Origin: Parenemella sanctibonifatiensis
Lineage (GTDB): Bacteria; Actinomycetota; Actinomycetes; Propionibacteriales; Propionibacteriaceae
Direction of reading: 5' to 3'
Assembly (NCBI RefSeq): GCF_002250565.1
Contig: NZ_NMVJ01000009.1
Span: 186,001 to 250,000, forward strand
Length of the DNA stretch: 64,000 nucleotides
The notes under the pieces were generated by a model. The model ran no database searches. It was not told the DNA's origin and worked only from the letters and a program-made list of their open reading frames with translations. A program made the position numbers and the translations under genes. Shown here piece by piece: positions 1 through 8,951 of this stretch. Each line of letters starts with the position of its first letter. Positions within the stretch are counted from its first letter, which is position 1.

Positions 1-243
1 CAGCTGTACACCGACTACCGCGGCCGAGCCCAGTGGTTGGCGATCAAGTCCGGCCCGATCGGTTCGGAGGAACGCTTGGTGCCTGCCGCCGGGATCGACC
101 TGAGTGAGGGCGTACGCGTGGCGGTCACGGCAGCAGAGGTCCGCGGGGCCGGGGACCTGTCGTTGGGGCCGATCCTGGATGCGAGCCAGGTCAAGGACCT
201 GCGCCACCACTACGGCGTTGAGGCCCCGCCAGGGCAGATCTGA
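1..243 (+). CDS. PRC-barrel domain protein, C-terminal part (5' end outside window)
   Basis: The reading frame is open from base 1 and ends at TGA 241-243, so only the last 80 residues are visible. They read like the end of a PRC-barrel: a short stretch with Tyr-Arg-Gly and a Trp (residues about 6-13), then a strand rich in Ile/Ser/Gly, then a helical tail. PRC-barrels occur in RimM and in small stress or photosynthesis-related proteins, so the specific role cannot be told. The TTG at 37 is in frame but is not credible as a start because coding sense continues upstream of it. The ABC1-type kinase gene begins 11 bp downstream on the same strand, so the two are probably cotranscribed. Confidence 0.55.
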   Translation, partial: QLYTDYRGRAQWLAIKSGPIGSEERLVPAAGIDLSEGVRVAVTAAEVRGAGDLSLGPILDASQVKDLRHHYGVEAPPGQI

Positions 244-254
244 GTGAGGCCTAC

Positions 255-2264
255 ATGAACGTGGTGATCGGGATCCTGCAGGTGCTGACCGCGTTGGCGG
301 TCGGCCTGATCTTCATCCTGGTGGTCGCGTGGGCGGCCCGCCGGGCGCTCGGGACGCCGATCGGCTGGCTGCGCACCATCTTCGTGTCGGCGGTGGCTGT
401 GACGGTGATGGCGCCGCTGATCGGCTACATGATGCTGCGCTTCGACATGGTCGACACCAACCTGAATCTGTTGGTCGACCCGATCGGGCTGACGCTGTGG
501 CTGATGGTGGCGGTCGCTTGGATCTTTGCGCTGGCGGTGGGGGCGTTGGTGCTGTCTGAGGTGCTGGTGCCGACCTGGTCGGTGCCGCAGCCGTGGGCCG
601 TGTTCGGCGAACTGCGTCGGCAGGGGCGGATCAACCGGCGGCTGCGCACCATCACCCTGATCGCGGTCCGCAACGGACTGGGCGGCTTTCTGGGGCGGCG
701 TACGCCTGACCAACCCACCTCGGCGGTGGCCCGGGCATTGACCCGGACCCTGAACCAGTCCGGGGTGACCTTCATCAAGGTCGGCCAGCTCGCGGCCACC
801 CGGCCCGACCTCATCAGCGAGGAGTTCGCCACGGCGCTGGCGCGGCTGCAGACCCACGCCGACACGGAGGAGTGGTCGCTGATCCGGGCTGCGGTGGAGG
901 ACGCCTGGGGCGTACCGATCGAGAACCATCTGGCCTGGGTCGACCCGACACCGTTGGCGGCTGCCTCGGTGGCGCAGGTGCACCGGGCTACCCTGCACGA
1001 CGGCACCGCGGTGGTCCTCAAGGTGCAACGCCCCGCTGCCCGAGCCCAGGTCACCGCTGACCTGGAGGTGTTGCGGCGGATCTCGGGAAGTCTGGAGCGG
1101 CGTACCGCCTGGGGGGCCGAGCTCGGCGTGGGACGACTGGCCGAGGGCTTCGCCGAGTCCCTGGCCGAGGAGCTCGACTACTGCGTCGAGTTGGCCAACA
1201 TGACTGCGGTCCGGTCCGCATCGGACCTGGTGGTGGTGCCACGACCCCATCCGCAGCTGTGTACGCCGACGGTGATGGTCGCCGACGAGATCGTCGGGGC
1301 ACCGCTGTCCAATGCCAGCGAGCAACTTGCCGCGATGGACCCGGCGGAGCGAGGCCGGCTCGCGCGTGTGTTGGTGCGCGAGGTGCTCGACCAGGTGCTG
1401 CTGCGCGGCACATTTCACGCCGACCTGCACCCCGGCAATGTGATCCTGCGCAGCCCGGACGCCGGCGGCGGCCTCGCGATGCTCGACTTCGGGTCGGTCG
1501 GGCGGCTCGACCGGCATTCGCGTGACTGCATCGTGCTGCTCTTGTACGCGGTCGACAACGATGATGCGCTGGCCGCAGCCGACGTCCTCATCACCCTGCT
1601 GGGCCGGCCGGCCGGTCTGGACGACCGGGAACTGGAGGCGCAGCTGGGCCAGACGATGGCCAAGCTGGAGTCCGGCGTCAACACCTCGGGGCTGTTCGGT
1701 GAACTGTTCGAGGTGATGCGGCGCTCGGGGTTCACGGTGCCGCCCAACATTGCGGCAGCGTTCCGGACCTTGGTCGCCCTGGACGGCACTTTGAAGCAGC
1801 TCGACCCGACCTGCGACCTGGTGGGGATTGCCCGCGAGGAGACCCGCGACCTGGCAGCCCAGTTCTTCAACCCGGAGAAGGTGAGAACCCGGATCCAGCA
1901 ACAGTTGGCGATGGCCACGTTGCCGCTTCAGCGGTTGCCGCGGCAGCTCTTCAAGCTCTCCGAGGATCTCAGCAGTGGGCGCTTCAGCATGCAGCTGCGG
2001 CCCTTCGAGGATCCTCAGGGGCGGGGTTTCCTGGTCGGGATGGCCAACAAGGTGATCCAGGCCTTCCTGGCCGGTGCGTTGGCGGTCGCCTCGGTGGTGT
2101 TGATCGTGGCTCCCGGTGGGCCGCAGATCGGCACCGGCTTCGCCCTCTATCCGCTGTTCGGGGCAGCGATCCTGCTGGTGGCCTTCATGCTCGGGCTGCG
2201 GGTGCTGGTCTCGGCGCTGGCGGAAGCACCTCCGCGTACGGCCAGAGGAAAACCGGCGGAGTAA
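255..2264 (+). CDS. ABC1/UbiB (AarF) family atypical kinase, membrane-anchored
   Basis: A 669-residue ABC1-family protein. The N-terminus has two to three hydrophobic segments (about residues 4-25, 43-60 and 80-100), and the C-terminus has two more (about 600-655). The core carries family hallmarks: the KxGQ motif (KVGQ, about 175-178), an Ala-rich loop AAASVAQVH in place of a Gly-rich P-loop, the catalytic DLHPGN motif (about 390-395) and the metal-binding LDFGS (about 408-412). Bacterial UbiB supports ubiquinone synthesis. In actinobacteria, which use menaquinone, the substrate of this family is not established, so lipid or quinone handling is inference. ATG 255 follows a GTGAGG stretch and sits 11 bp after the preceding gene. 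Its length, longer than UbiB (about 545), is explained by the N-terminal membrane region. Confidence 0.9.
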   Translation: MNVVIGILQVLTALAVGLIFILVVAWAARRALGTPIGWLRTIFVSAVAVTVMAPLIGYMMLRFDMVDTNLNLLVDPIGLTLWLMVAVAWIFALAVGALVLSEVLVPTWSVPQPWAVFGELRRQGRINRRLRTITLIAVRNGLGGFLGRRTPDQPTSAVARALTRTLNQSGVTFIKVGQLAATRPDLISEEFATALARLQTHADTEEWSLIRAAVEDAWGVPIENHLAWVDPTPLAAASVAQVHRATLHDGTAVVLKVQRPAARAQVTADLEVLRRISGSLERRTAWGAELGVGRLAEGFAESLAEELDYCVELANMTAVRSASDLVVVPRPHPQLCTPTVMVADEIVGAPLSNASEQLAAMDPAERGRLARVLVREVLDQVLLRGTFHADLHPGNVILRSPDAGGGLAMLDFGSVGRLDRHSRDCIVLLLYAVDNDDALAAADVLITLLGRPAGLDDRELEAQLGQTMAKLESGVNTSGLFGELFEVMRRSGFTVPPNIAAAFRTLVALDGTLKQLDPTCDLVGIAREETRDLAAQFFNPEKVRTRIQQQLAMATLPLQRLPRQLFKLSEDLSSGRFSMQLRPFEDPQGRGFLVGMANKVIQAFLAGALAVASVVLIVAPGGPQIGTGFALYPLFGAAILLVAFMLGLRVLVSALAEAPPRTARGKPAE

Positions 2265-2290
2265 ATTTACGTAACCAACGGTAACGGTTT
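2261..2290. promoter_or_regulatory. Candidate operator: palindrome and GTAA at 10-bp period
   Basis: GTAAATTTAC at 2261-2270 is a perfect 10-bp palindrome that includes the stop codon of the ABC1 gene. GTAA recurs at 2261, 2271 and 2281, that is every 10 bp and so on one face of the helix. The stretch is AT-rich for this sequence and lies about 100 bp upstream of the solute-binding protein gene. A regulator site is inference. Confidence 0.3.
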
Positions 2291-2388
2291 GCTATCGAAG
2301 GTTTGAACGCCTTGCGCCGCCCGCGCCGGGTTGGAAGTCTGAGGGCAGGTGGGGCAACGAATGCCCCTGGGTGCGAGAGGGACCTTCG

Positions 2389-4032
2389 ATGACTGTGAAC
2401 TTGAGCCGGCGAAGCGTACTGGCAGGTGCTGCGGGCGTAGCTGCTGCGGCCACGCTGGCGGCATGCTCCAACGACAACGGCGCCGGCGGCGGTGGCGGCG
2501 GCAACCAGGGCGGCGGTGGCAGCAACACCGAGGGCCTGGAGATGCCCACCCGTGTGCCCTTCGACAAGGTCACCCCTGACGTGCCCGGCGACGATGACCT
2601 CCAGATTCCGGACGGTTACTACAACTTCCCGCCGCCGGTGAAGTTCCTCACCGAGCCGCTGCCGGCCATTGAGCCGATCAACTACCTGGCTCAGGGCAAT
2701 CCTCCCGGCGTCGCCTTCGACCGCAACCAGCGCTATGCCGCGATCAACGAGCAGCTCAACACCACCGTCAACTTCACCTTCGGTGGCAGCGGCAACGACT
2801 ACACCAGCCGCTTCCAGGTGATGCTGGCCTCCGGTGACCTGCCCGACCTGGTGATGATGGCCTCGGTGCCGCAGATGCCGCAGGTGCTGGACCGCCTGTT
2901 CACCGACCTGACGCCCTACCTGTCCGGCGACAACATCGCACAGTTCCCCGGACTGGCGGCCCAGCCGTCGAACTCGTGGAAGATCCCCACCGTGAACGGC
3001 AAGATCTGGGGTGTCCCGATGCCGCGGCCCTCGGCCGCCAACATCATCACGGTGCGCACCGATGAGTTCGAGGCGCGCGGCGTGCCGAACTGGGAGATCA
3101 GCAACGGTGATGACCTCTTTGACATGTTCAAGGAGCTCAGCCGCCCGGCAGAGGGCAAGTTTGCCGTCGGCGGCGATCCGGCGGCGTGGCTGCTGCCCCA
3201 GATCGCCCAGATGATGGGTGCGCCGAACGTCTGGAGTCTGGACGGCGACAAGTTCGTCAGCGTTTACGAGACCGAGGAGTACGCGGCCGCGATCGAGAAG
3301 ACCAAGGAATTCTGGGACGCCGACACGTGCCACCCGAACTCCTTCACCGAGCCCACCAACAACGCTCCGTGGTTCAAGGGCGGCGTCAACGCCACCTACA
3401 TCCAGGGTTTCGCGGGCTGGTCCTACTACGTCCAGAACAACCCCTTCCCGATGGATGTCATCCGGATGAAGGGCTGGGACGGCGGCGACTACAACAGCTG
3501 GATGTCGATCGCGGCGTACGGTGCCTACATCGGCATCCCGAAGACCGAGGAGACCCGCCTGCAGGAACTCCTGGGCGTCCTCAACGCGATGGCGTCGCCG
3601 TTCGGCACCGAGGAGATGTTGGTCAACTACTACGGCGTCGAGGGCGTGCACTACGAGTTCGACGACAACGGCAACCCGATCAACAACCAGCTCGCCACCG
3701 ACGAGTACATCGCGGCGTTCACCTACATGGGCGTCCCCTACTCGGCGCACCTGTACACCCCGGGTGAGGCCGATCTGACCGATACCCAGGCGGACTACCT
3801 CAAGGAGGTGCAGCCGCTCGCCGTCGAGAACCCGGCCGACGGGCTCTACAGCGAGGCTGCCGCCACTGACGGTGCCGCCGCGCAGCGCGACCTGCTGGAC
3901 GCGATCCGCGAGATCATCCAGGGCCGTCGCGACATGAGCACCTGGGAGAACGCGGTCAGCGACTACATGTCGGCTGCTGGCAACAAGGCTGCCGAGCAGC
4001 TGGCCGCTGCCTATCAGGAAGCCAACGCCTGA
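2389..4032 (+). CDS. Extracellular solute-binding lipoprotein (sugar-type ABC transporter)
   Basis: 547 residues from ATG 2389, preferred over GTG 2371 because GAGAGGG sits 4-10 bases before it. The N-terminus has a twin-arginine pair (SRRSVLAG) running into a lipobox LAAC, with the acylated Cys at residue 26. A Gly/Asn-rich linker follows, so the protein should be exported folded and then lipid-anchored. The body matches family-1 solute-binding proteins of the long LipO/YtcQ type, with many aromatic and Asn residues typical of carbohydrate binding. No permease or ATPase gene is adjacent, so its partners must lie elsewhere. A strong hairpin lies 45 bp downstream. Substrate unknown; an oligosaccharide is the usual guess for this subgroup. 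Confidence 0.85.
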   Translation: MTVNLSRRSVLAGAAGVAAAATLAACSNDNGAGGGGGGNQGGGGSNTEGLEMPTRVPFDKVTPDVPGDDDLQIPDGYYNFPPPVKFLTEPLPAIEPINYLAQGNPPGVAFDRNQRYAAINEQLNTTVNFTFGGSGNDYTSRFQVMLASGDLPDLVMMASVPQMPQVLDRLFTDLTPYLSGDNIAQFPGLAAQPSNSWKIPTVNGKIWGVPMPRPSAANIITVRTDEFEARGVPNWEISNGDDLFDMFKELSRPAEGKFAVGGDPAAWLLPQIAQMMGAPNVWSLDGDKFVSVYETEEYAAAIEKTKEFWDADTCHPNSFTEPTNNAPWFKGGVNATYIQGFAGWSYYVQNNPFPMDVIRMKGWDGGDYNSWMSIAAYGAYIGIPKTEETRLQELLGVLNAMASPFGTEEMLVNYYGVEGVHYEFDDNGNPINNQLATDEYIAAFTYMGVPYSAHLYTPGEADLTDTQADYLKEVQPLAVENPADGLYSEAAATDGAAAQRDLLDAIREIIQGRRDMSTWENAVSDYMSAAGNKAAEQLAAAYQEANA

Positions 4033-4077
4033 TCGGCTGAGCGAGGGGCGATCGCTGATCGCCACCGAACTGCGCTG

Positions 4078-4108
4078 AAGGCGCCGATCCGATGCGGGTC
4101 GGCGCCTT
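4078..4108 (+). terminator. Hairpin terminator after solute-binding protein gene
   Basis: A perfect 10-bp inverted repeat AAGGCGCCGA / TCGGCGCCTT with an 11-nt loop begins 45 bp after the stop codon. There is only a two-base T run after it, as is common for actinobacterial terminators. Confidence 0.75.
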
Positions 4109-4285
4109 TGGCATTCCCGGGGGACCTCGGCTCACTGATCATGGTCGTCCGGTTCGCCCTGTCATGTCCGTGCTGGCGGGTCGCCGTGGGCATAGTGGTC
4201 ACGGCTGGCCTCGGATGCGGACGTTGCAGGGATGGCCGGTGCCTGCCAATCCGGTGGCATTCCGTGCGGAAGTTTGTCCGGGGCG

Positions 4286-5557
4286 ATGGGCCACGCTTCA
4301 CTGGTGGGCGTGCGTTGCCTGCGGATCCTGCTCGCCCTGACCCTGGTCGGGCTCGTCGGACTGGTGCCCCTTCGTGGGGCAGCCGCGGCGACGGGCGGAT
4401 GGCAGTGGCCCACCTCGCCGACGATGTCCCAGGACGCCGGCACCATGGCGTGCGCTGACCTGCTCTTCATCGGCGTACGCGGGTCCGGCGAGGCGGCGCC
4501 CTACGGCGACACCGTGTCGATGGTGCGGGACCAGTACCGCCAGCGGATCTCCACGCCGTCCGAGGGTGTGGCGACGGTGCGCGAGGTCGCGATCAGTTAT
4601 CCGGCGACCTCCCCGCACACCTTGGCCGAGATCGGCCCCGAGCAGTTGCTCTTTGCCGAGACCCTGCCCGACACCGACTACTTCACCTCCGCCGCCATCG
4701 GCATCTCCAACCTGTCCGCGGTGCTGGACGATTCCCAGCGCCGCTGCCCCAACGAACGCTGGGTGCTCGCCGGCTTCTCGCAGGGAAGCCAAGTCATCAC
4801 CGGCGCGCTGGACCGGCGTACCGGCGCGGACAACAGCCAGTTGGTGTCGGCCACACTGCTGGGCAACCCGTCCCATTACCCCGGCCAGTTACTGCGCAGC
4901 GAGGCCGGCGACGCGCCCACCTTCGGCGCGGGGTTGGTGACCTCGCTGTTCTATGTACGCGAGGCGGGACGGGTCGGGCGCACCAGCAACGACCTGCGCG
5001 GCGTACAGGCCACCGTCGCGGCGCTGCTGCGGCTCAGCCAAGGTGACGTTGACGAGGAACTGATGTCCACCACCGCCCGGACCAACGGGTTGCGGATTCC
5101 CAGTACCGCCAGCGATCGGGTGGCCTCGGTCTGTGCCGCCGAGGACCTCATCTGCAACGCCGGCCCCGGGCTGGGACGAGTGGCGCTGGGGCTGTCGACC
5201 CTGCAGGAGGAGATCGATCGGGCCCGGCCGGCGCATCTGGGATACACATCCGAACAGGTCGATCTGGTGACCGCCAGCGCGTATGCCGAACTGCTCGCAC
5301 TGCTGCCCGAACTGGAGCAGGAGCCCCCCGAGGAAACCCAGGGCCCGCTGCCCGACGTGCTGACCGAGCCCGGCAGCAGCGCCGTACTGGGCGTTGTCGG
5401 CGTCGGATTCACCCTGCTGGTGGTGGCGGCCGGTGGCATCTCTCTGCGACGACGCGAACTGCGCCGCCGGGCGGCCGCGGCCGAGCTGGAGGCAGGCGAC
5501 GATGAGCACGAACGGGCCGGGCAGACGTCCGGGACCTGGAATACTCCCGCTCAGTAA
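4286..5557 (+). CDS. Cutinase-family serine esterase with C-terminal membrane anchor
   Basis: About 423 residues. The ORF can start at 4232, but ATG 4286 directly precedes a signal peptide (hydrophobic about residues 10-30, cleavage near AAAA). The domain has the cutinase layout: paired cysteines, nucleophile elbow GFSQGSQ, a Cys-Ala-Ala-Glu-Asp-Leu-Ile-Cys segment supplying the acid, and a His in HLGY. Cutinases hydrolyse short- to medium-chain esters of polymers or lipids; mycobacterial members act on cell-envelope lipids. Unlike most secreted cutinases there is a C-terminal transmembrane segment (about residues 380-402) followed by an Arg-rich tail, so the enzyme should stay on the outer face of the membrane. 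A hairpin follows the stop by 11 bp. Confidence 0.85.
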   Translation: MGHASLVGVRCLRILLALTLVGLVGLVPLRGAAAATGGWQWPTSPTMSQDAGTMACADLLFIGVRGSGEAAPYGDTVSMVRDQYRQRISTPSEGVATVREVAISYPATSPHTLAEIGPEQLLFAETLPDTDYFTSAAIGISNLSAVLDDSQRRCPNERWVLAGFSQGSQVITGALDRRTGADNSQLVSATLLGNPSHYPGQLLRSEAGDAPTFGAGLVTSLFYVREAGRVGRTSNDLRGVQATVAALLRLSQGDVDEELMSTTARTNGLRIPSTASDRVASVCAAEDLICNAGPGLGRVALGLSTLQEEIDRARPAHLGYTSEQVDLVTASAYAELLALLPELEQEPPEETQGPLPDVLTEPGSSAVLGVVGVGFTLLVVAAGGISLRRRELRRRAAAAELEAGDDEHERAGQTSGTWNTPAQ

Positions 5558-5654
5558 CGGGGCGTACCAGGTCGAGCGGGTTACGCTCGACCTCGCCGAC
5601 ATCGACCTGCGCCCGCACGACCTGGAGCAGCGGCTGCTCGGCTTCGGCAGCTAG
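5502..5654 (+). CDS. Possible 50-residue ORF overlapping the cutinase 3' end
   Basis: ATG 5502 follows a GGAGG at 5489-5493 and opens a 50-codon frame overlapping the last 56 bases of the cutinase gene in another frame. Beyond the overlap nearly every codon ends in G or C, as in real genes here. No family is recognised. Against it, a 10-bp hairpin at 5569-5593, well placed to terminate the cutinase gene, lies inside the frame. It may be a translated small protein or a chance ORF around a terminator. Confidence 0.25.
   Translation: MSTNGPGRRPGPGILPLSNGAYQVERVTLDLADIDLRPHDLEQRLLGFGS
5569..5593 (+). terminator. Hairpin terminator after cutinase gene
   Basis: Perfect 10-bp stem AGGTCGAGCG / CGCTCGACCT with a 5-nt loop, 11 bp after the cutinase stop and before the convergent helicase gene. 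No T tract. Confidence 0.6.
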
Positions 5655-5677
5655 TCCGCGGAGCCACGCGCTGCAGA

Positions 5678-8209
5678 TCAGTCCAGTCGGTTCATGGCGA
5701 CCGCGCGCACCACAGCCGCGCCGGCCTCCTCGCTGGCCGCCAGATCCACCTCGGCCTGGATCACCCAGTCGCGGTCCCCGTCGGGGTCGAGCAGGGTCTG
5801 ACGCACCCGCCACAGCTGGGCATCTTTGTCGACCTGGAACCATGCCGGTCCACGTGCCTCGGCGTCGGTACGGATCTCGTCGTGGTCGTCCCAGTACGCC
5901 GCCAGCGCATCATCCCAGGCATCGGCATCCATGATCACGTCGGCCGGCGGGTCGACCAGGTCCGCGATCTCGGCCTCGGCCGCGGCCAGGGCGTCGACGT
6001 TGTCGCGGGCGGCCAACTGGACCTTGCGGAACATGGCGTTGCGGACCATGGTCGCAAAGGCCGGGGTGGCGGTGATCGGGCGCTGCGGGCGTACCTCGGG
6101 GCGGTGCGGCTGGTCCGGTGAGGTCAGTGCCTCCCACTCGTCCAGCAGGCTGGAGTCGGTCTGGCGTACCACCTCACCCAGCCAGTCCGTCAGCGCCTCG
6201 ACCTCCTCGGTGCGGTGCGCCGGCGGCACCGTGTGGCGCAGCGTGCGATAGCTGTCGGTGAGATAGCGCAGCAGTACGCCCTCGGCGCGGCTGATGCCGT
6301 AGTGGGCGACGTACTGGCTGAAGCCCATGGCACGTTCGTACATGTCGCGGACAATGGACTTGGGCGCCAACGCGGTCGGATCCAGCCACGGATGGGTCTC
6401 CCGGTAGGTCTCCAGCAGACCAGTCAGAAGTTCCGCCAGCGGCTTGGGCCAGCTGATCTCCTCCAGGGCCGCCATCCGGTCGACGTAGTCCCAACCGTCG
6501 GCCTTCATCTCGGCCATCGCCTCGTCCTTGGCCTTGCGCTGTTGGGCATACAACACGACGCCGGGGTCCTCGAGGATCGACTCGATCACCGACACCACGT
6601 CCAGAGCGTGGTCGGGGGAGTCGGCGTCCAGGGTGTCCAGGGCGGCCACCGCGAACGGCGCCAGCGGCTGGTTGAGGGCGAAGTCCTCATCAAGATCACC
6701 GGTGAGGACATACCGGCGACCATGATCATCGGGGGCGACCCGGCGTTCCAGCACGCCGGCTTCCAGCAGGCTGCGGGTGAGGGTGATCGCCTGGCGTACC
6801 AGCCGACGGCGCTGGGTGCGGTCCTGGTGGTTGTCGGTCAGCAGCGTCGCCAGGTCGGCGGCACCGTCACTGTGCCGGGAGGCGAGGTTGAGCAGCATCG
6901 CATTGGTGACGCGGAGCCGAGGAGCCAACGGCTCGGGGTCGGCGGTGGTGATCCGCTCGAAGGTCTCCGGTGTCCAGCTGATGGTGCCCTCAGGCGGCTT
7001 GCGCCGCTGGAACTTCTTGCGCTTCTTGGCGTCGTCACCGATCTTGGCCAGGGCCCGTTCGTTCTCGATGACGTGTTCGGGTGCCTGCACCACCACGGAG
7101 CCGGCCGTGTCGAAGCCGGCACGGCCCGCTCGACCGGCGATCTGGTGGAACTCCCGGGCGCGCAGGAGCCGTTGCTTGGTGCCGTCAAACTTCGCCAGAC
7201 CGGTGAAGACCACCGTGCGGATCGGCACGTTGATGCCGACGCCGAGCGTGTCGGTGCCGCAGATGACCTTGAGGACGCCGGCCTGGGCGAGCTGTTCGAC
7301 CAGCCGGCGATAGCGCGGCAGCATGCCAGCGTGGTGGACGCCGATCCCCGACCGCAGCAGCTTGCTGAGCGTACGCCCGAAGCCGGACTGGAAGCGGAAA
7401 TGTCCGATGGCTTCCTTGAGGGCGGCCTTGTCGGCCTGCTGGGCGATCTCGGAAGTGAGCAGCGACTGCGCGGTCTCCAGTGCCGCGGCCTGGGTGAAGT
7501 GGACCACGTACGCCGGGGTCTGCCCAGTGTTGGCCAGGATGGTGAGGGTTTCCGGCAACGGGTCCATGGAGTAGCGGAAGGTCAGCGGAATTGGCCGTTC
7601 CACTCCGGTCAGGACGGTGGTTTCGCGGCCGGTGCGCCGGGTCAGGTCCTCGGTGAGGCCCTCGACCGGGCCCAGCGTGGCTGACATCAGGACGAACTGG
7701 GCCTGCGGCAGCGTCAGCAGCGGCACCTGCCAGGCCCAACCGCGGTCGGGTTCGGAATAGAAGTGGAACTCATCCATGACGACCTGGCCGACGTCGGCGT
7801 CGGCGCCTTCGCGCAGGGCGATGTTGGCGAGGATCTCGGCGGTGCAACAGATGATCGGGGCATCGGCGTTGACCGAGGCATCACCGGTGATCATGCCGAC
7901 ATTGGAAGCGCCGAACACCTCGCACAGATCGAAGAACTTCTCGCTCACCAAGGCCTTGATCGGAGCGGTGTAGAAGCTGACCTCGCCGCGAGCGATGGCG
8001 GCCGCGTGGGCGGCGATGGCGACCAATGACTTGCCTGACCCGGTCGGGGTGGCGACCACCACATTCTGGTCCGAGACCAGCGCCAGCAGCGCCTCCTCCT
8101 GGTGGGGATAGAGCTGCAGGCCGTCGGCTTCGGCGGCCGCGACGACCAGATCCACCACACCGTCCGGGTCGGCTCGGACCAGCGCCTGTGTGTCAATGTG
8201 CATGGGCAT
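5678..8209 (-). CDS. Ski2-like DEAD/DEAH-box helicase, DUF3516-type C-terminus
   Basis: 843 residues. The N-terminal half is a superfamily 2 helicase: Walker A ATPTGSGKS (about residue 54), DExH box as DEFH, SAT motif SATLG, and motif VI QIAGRAGRAGF. The C-terminal half matches the DUF3516 extension found with this helicase in actinobacteria. The family unwinds structured RNA or DNA with ATP; the physiological substrate is not settled. TTG 8212, ATG 8209 and ATG 8203 are all possible starts; 8209 is preferred, with GGGGATG upstream. The gene converges on the cutinase gene and is followed upstream by a 75-bp palindromic element. Confidence 0.88.
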   Translation of the reverse strand: MPMHIDTQALVRADPDGVVDLVVAAAEADGLQLYPHQEEALLALVSDQNVVVATPTGSGKSLVAIAAHAAAIARGEVSFYTAPIKALVSEKFFDLCEVFGASNVGMITGDASVNADAPIICCTAEILANIALREGADADVGQVVMDEFHFYSEPDRGWAWQVPLLTLPQAQFVLMSATLGPVEGLTEDLTRRTGRETTVLTGVERPIPLTFRYSMDPLPETLTILANTGQTPAYVVHFTQAAALETAQSLLTSEIAQQADKAALKEAIGHFRFQSGFGRTLSKLLRSGIGVHHAGMLPRYRRLVEQLAQAGVLKVICGTDTLGVGINVPIRTVVFTGLAKFDGTKQRLLRAREFHQIAGRAGRAGFDTAGSVVVQAPEHVIENERALAKIGDDAKKRKKFQRRKPPEGTISWTPETFERITTADPEPLAPRLRVTNAMLLNLASRHSDGAADLATLLTDNHQDRTQRRRLVRQAITLTRSLLEAGVLERRVAPDDHGRRYVLTGDLDEDFALNQPLAPFAVAALDTLDADSPDHALDVVSVIESILEDPGVVLYAQQRKAKDEAMAEMKADGWDYVDRMAALEEISWPKPLAELLTGLLETYRETHPWLDPTALAPKSIVRDMYERAMGFSQYVAHYGISRAEGVLLRYLTDSYRTLRHTVPPAHRTEEVEALTDWLGEVVRQTDSSLLDEWEALTSPDQPHRPEVRPQRPITATPAFATMVRNAMFRKVQLAARDNVDALAAAEAEIADLVDPPADVIMDADAWDDALAAYWDDHDEIRTDAEARGPAWFQVDKDAQLWRVRQTLLDPDGDRDWVIQAEVDLAASEEAGAAVVRAVAMNRLD

Positions 8210-8263
8210 CAATCTTCATCCCCACCAACCTAGCGGCCCACATCCGGAGGATTCACTCGGTCG

Positions 8264-8338
8264 CCCTGCTCGGTCCGCCTCTGGGCTGGGCGGCGGTGGA
8301 GGTGTCCTCGGCAGGCGTACAACGTGGACGGTTCAGGG
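8264..8338. repeat. 75-bp palindromic element, copy 1
   Basis: Left arm CCCTGCTCGGTCC (8264-8276) and right arm GGACGGTTCAGGG (8326-8338) pair at 10 of 13 positions. The right arm ends 4 bp from the stop codon of the minus-strand GNAT gene, so the element is placed to terminate it. Its left arm is of the CTC subtype shared with copies 4 and 5. Confidence 0.7.
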
Positions 8339-8342
8339 CAGC

Positions 8343-8900
8343 TCAGGTGGTGAGGGAGAAGACGAACGTGTCCCGCAGTTGGCTGGGGTCGGCGACCGCG
8401 CGGCCGTCGTTGGGGAATCGGGCGTCCAGCGTGAATCCGAGCGCCCGCGGCACGGCGGCACTGCGGTGGTTGTCGGGGTCGCAGCGGATCTCGATCCGGT
8501 GGAAACCCTCCGCAAGCGCCGCGTCGACGACGCCCTGCACCGCCTCGCGCATGTAGCCGTGGCCGGTCGCGGCCGTGGCGAGCCAGTAACCGATCTCACC
8601 TTTGGGGACGTGGCGGCGGATCGCGAAGATGCTGATTCTGCCGAGGAACTGCTCGGTTGCTGCATCCCGGATCACCCAGTTGTATTCGCGGTCGGCCTCA
8701 GCCTCAGCGGCCGTTGACGCAATGTTCTCCTTGGCCTGCGCCGCGGTTTGCCCGTCCTTGGCCCAGGGCATCCACTCCTGCAACTCCGGCAGCGACGCCA
8801 TGACGGCCGCGGCCTGTTCCGCGGCATCGGCTGCGACCGGCGTACGCAGCACCAGCCGCTCGGTGCGGATTTCGGCGGGAAAGGGTCGGTGTTCGCTCAC
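8343..8900 (-). CDS. GNAT acetyltransferase, RimJ/RimL-like
   Basis: 185 residues. It opens with the usual strand ERLVLRTP, has the acetyl-CoA loop region around GHGYMREAVQG (about residues 120-130), and ends with the RIEIRCDPDN segment and ALGF typical of ribosomal-protein N-acetyltransferase-like GNATs. It probably acetylates an N-terminal or small-molecule amine; the substrate is unknown. GTG 8900 is preceded at 6 nt by TACCCT (8907-8912 on the complement), a -10-like hexamer, and there is no Shine-Dalgarno sequence, so the mRNA is probably leaderless. A 75-bp element follows its stop. Confidence 0.85.
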   Translation of the reverse strand: MSEHRPFPAEIRTERLVLRTPVAADAAEQAAAVMASLPELQEWMPWAKDGQTAAQAKENIASTAAEAEADREYNWVIRDAATEQFLGRISIFAIRRHVPKGEIGYWLATAATGHGYMREAVQGVVDAALAEGFHRIEIRCDPDNHRSAAVPRALGFTLDARFPNDGRAVADPSQLRDTFVFSLTT

Positions 8901-8951
8901 CGTTGGAGGGTATCCACCCGGTGCGCGGGCTGTCGTCCGAATTTCTTGCGC

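Noticed and set aside
210-1901. 563-residue minus-strand frame opposite the ABC1 kinase
   Set aside because: Antisense frames stay open in such GC-rich genes; the translation is low-complexity His/Arg/Gln-rich and the sense frame has all family motifs.
2185-4065. 626-residue minus-strand frame opposite the solute-binding protein
   Set aside because: Same antisense artefact; no domain features, while the sense protein has a Tat/lipobox signal.
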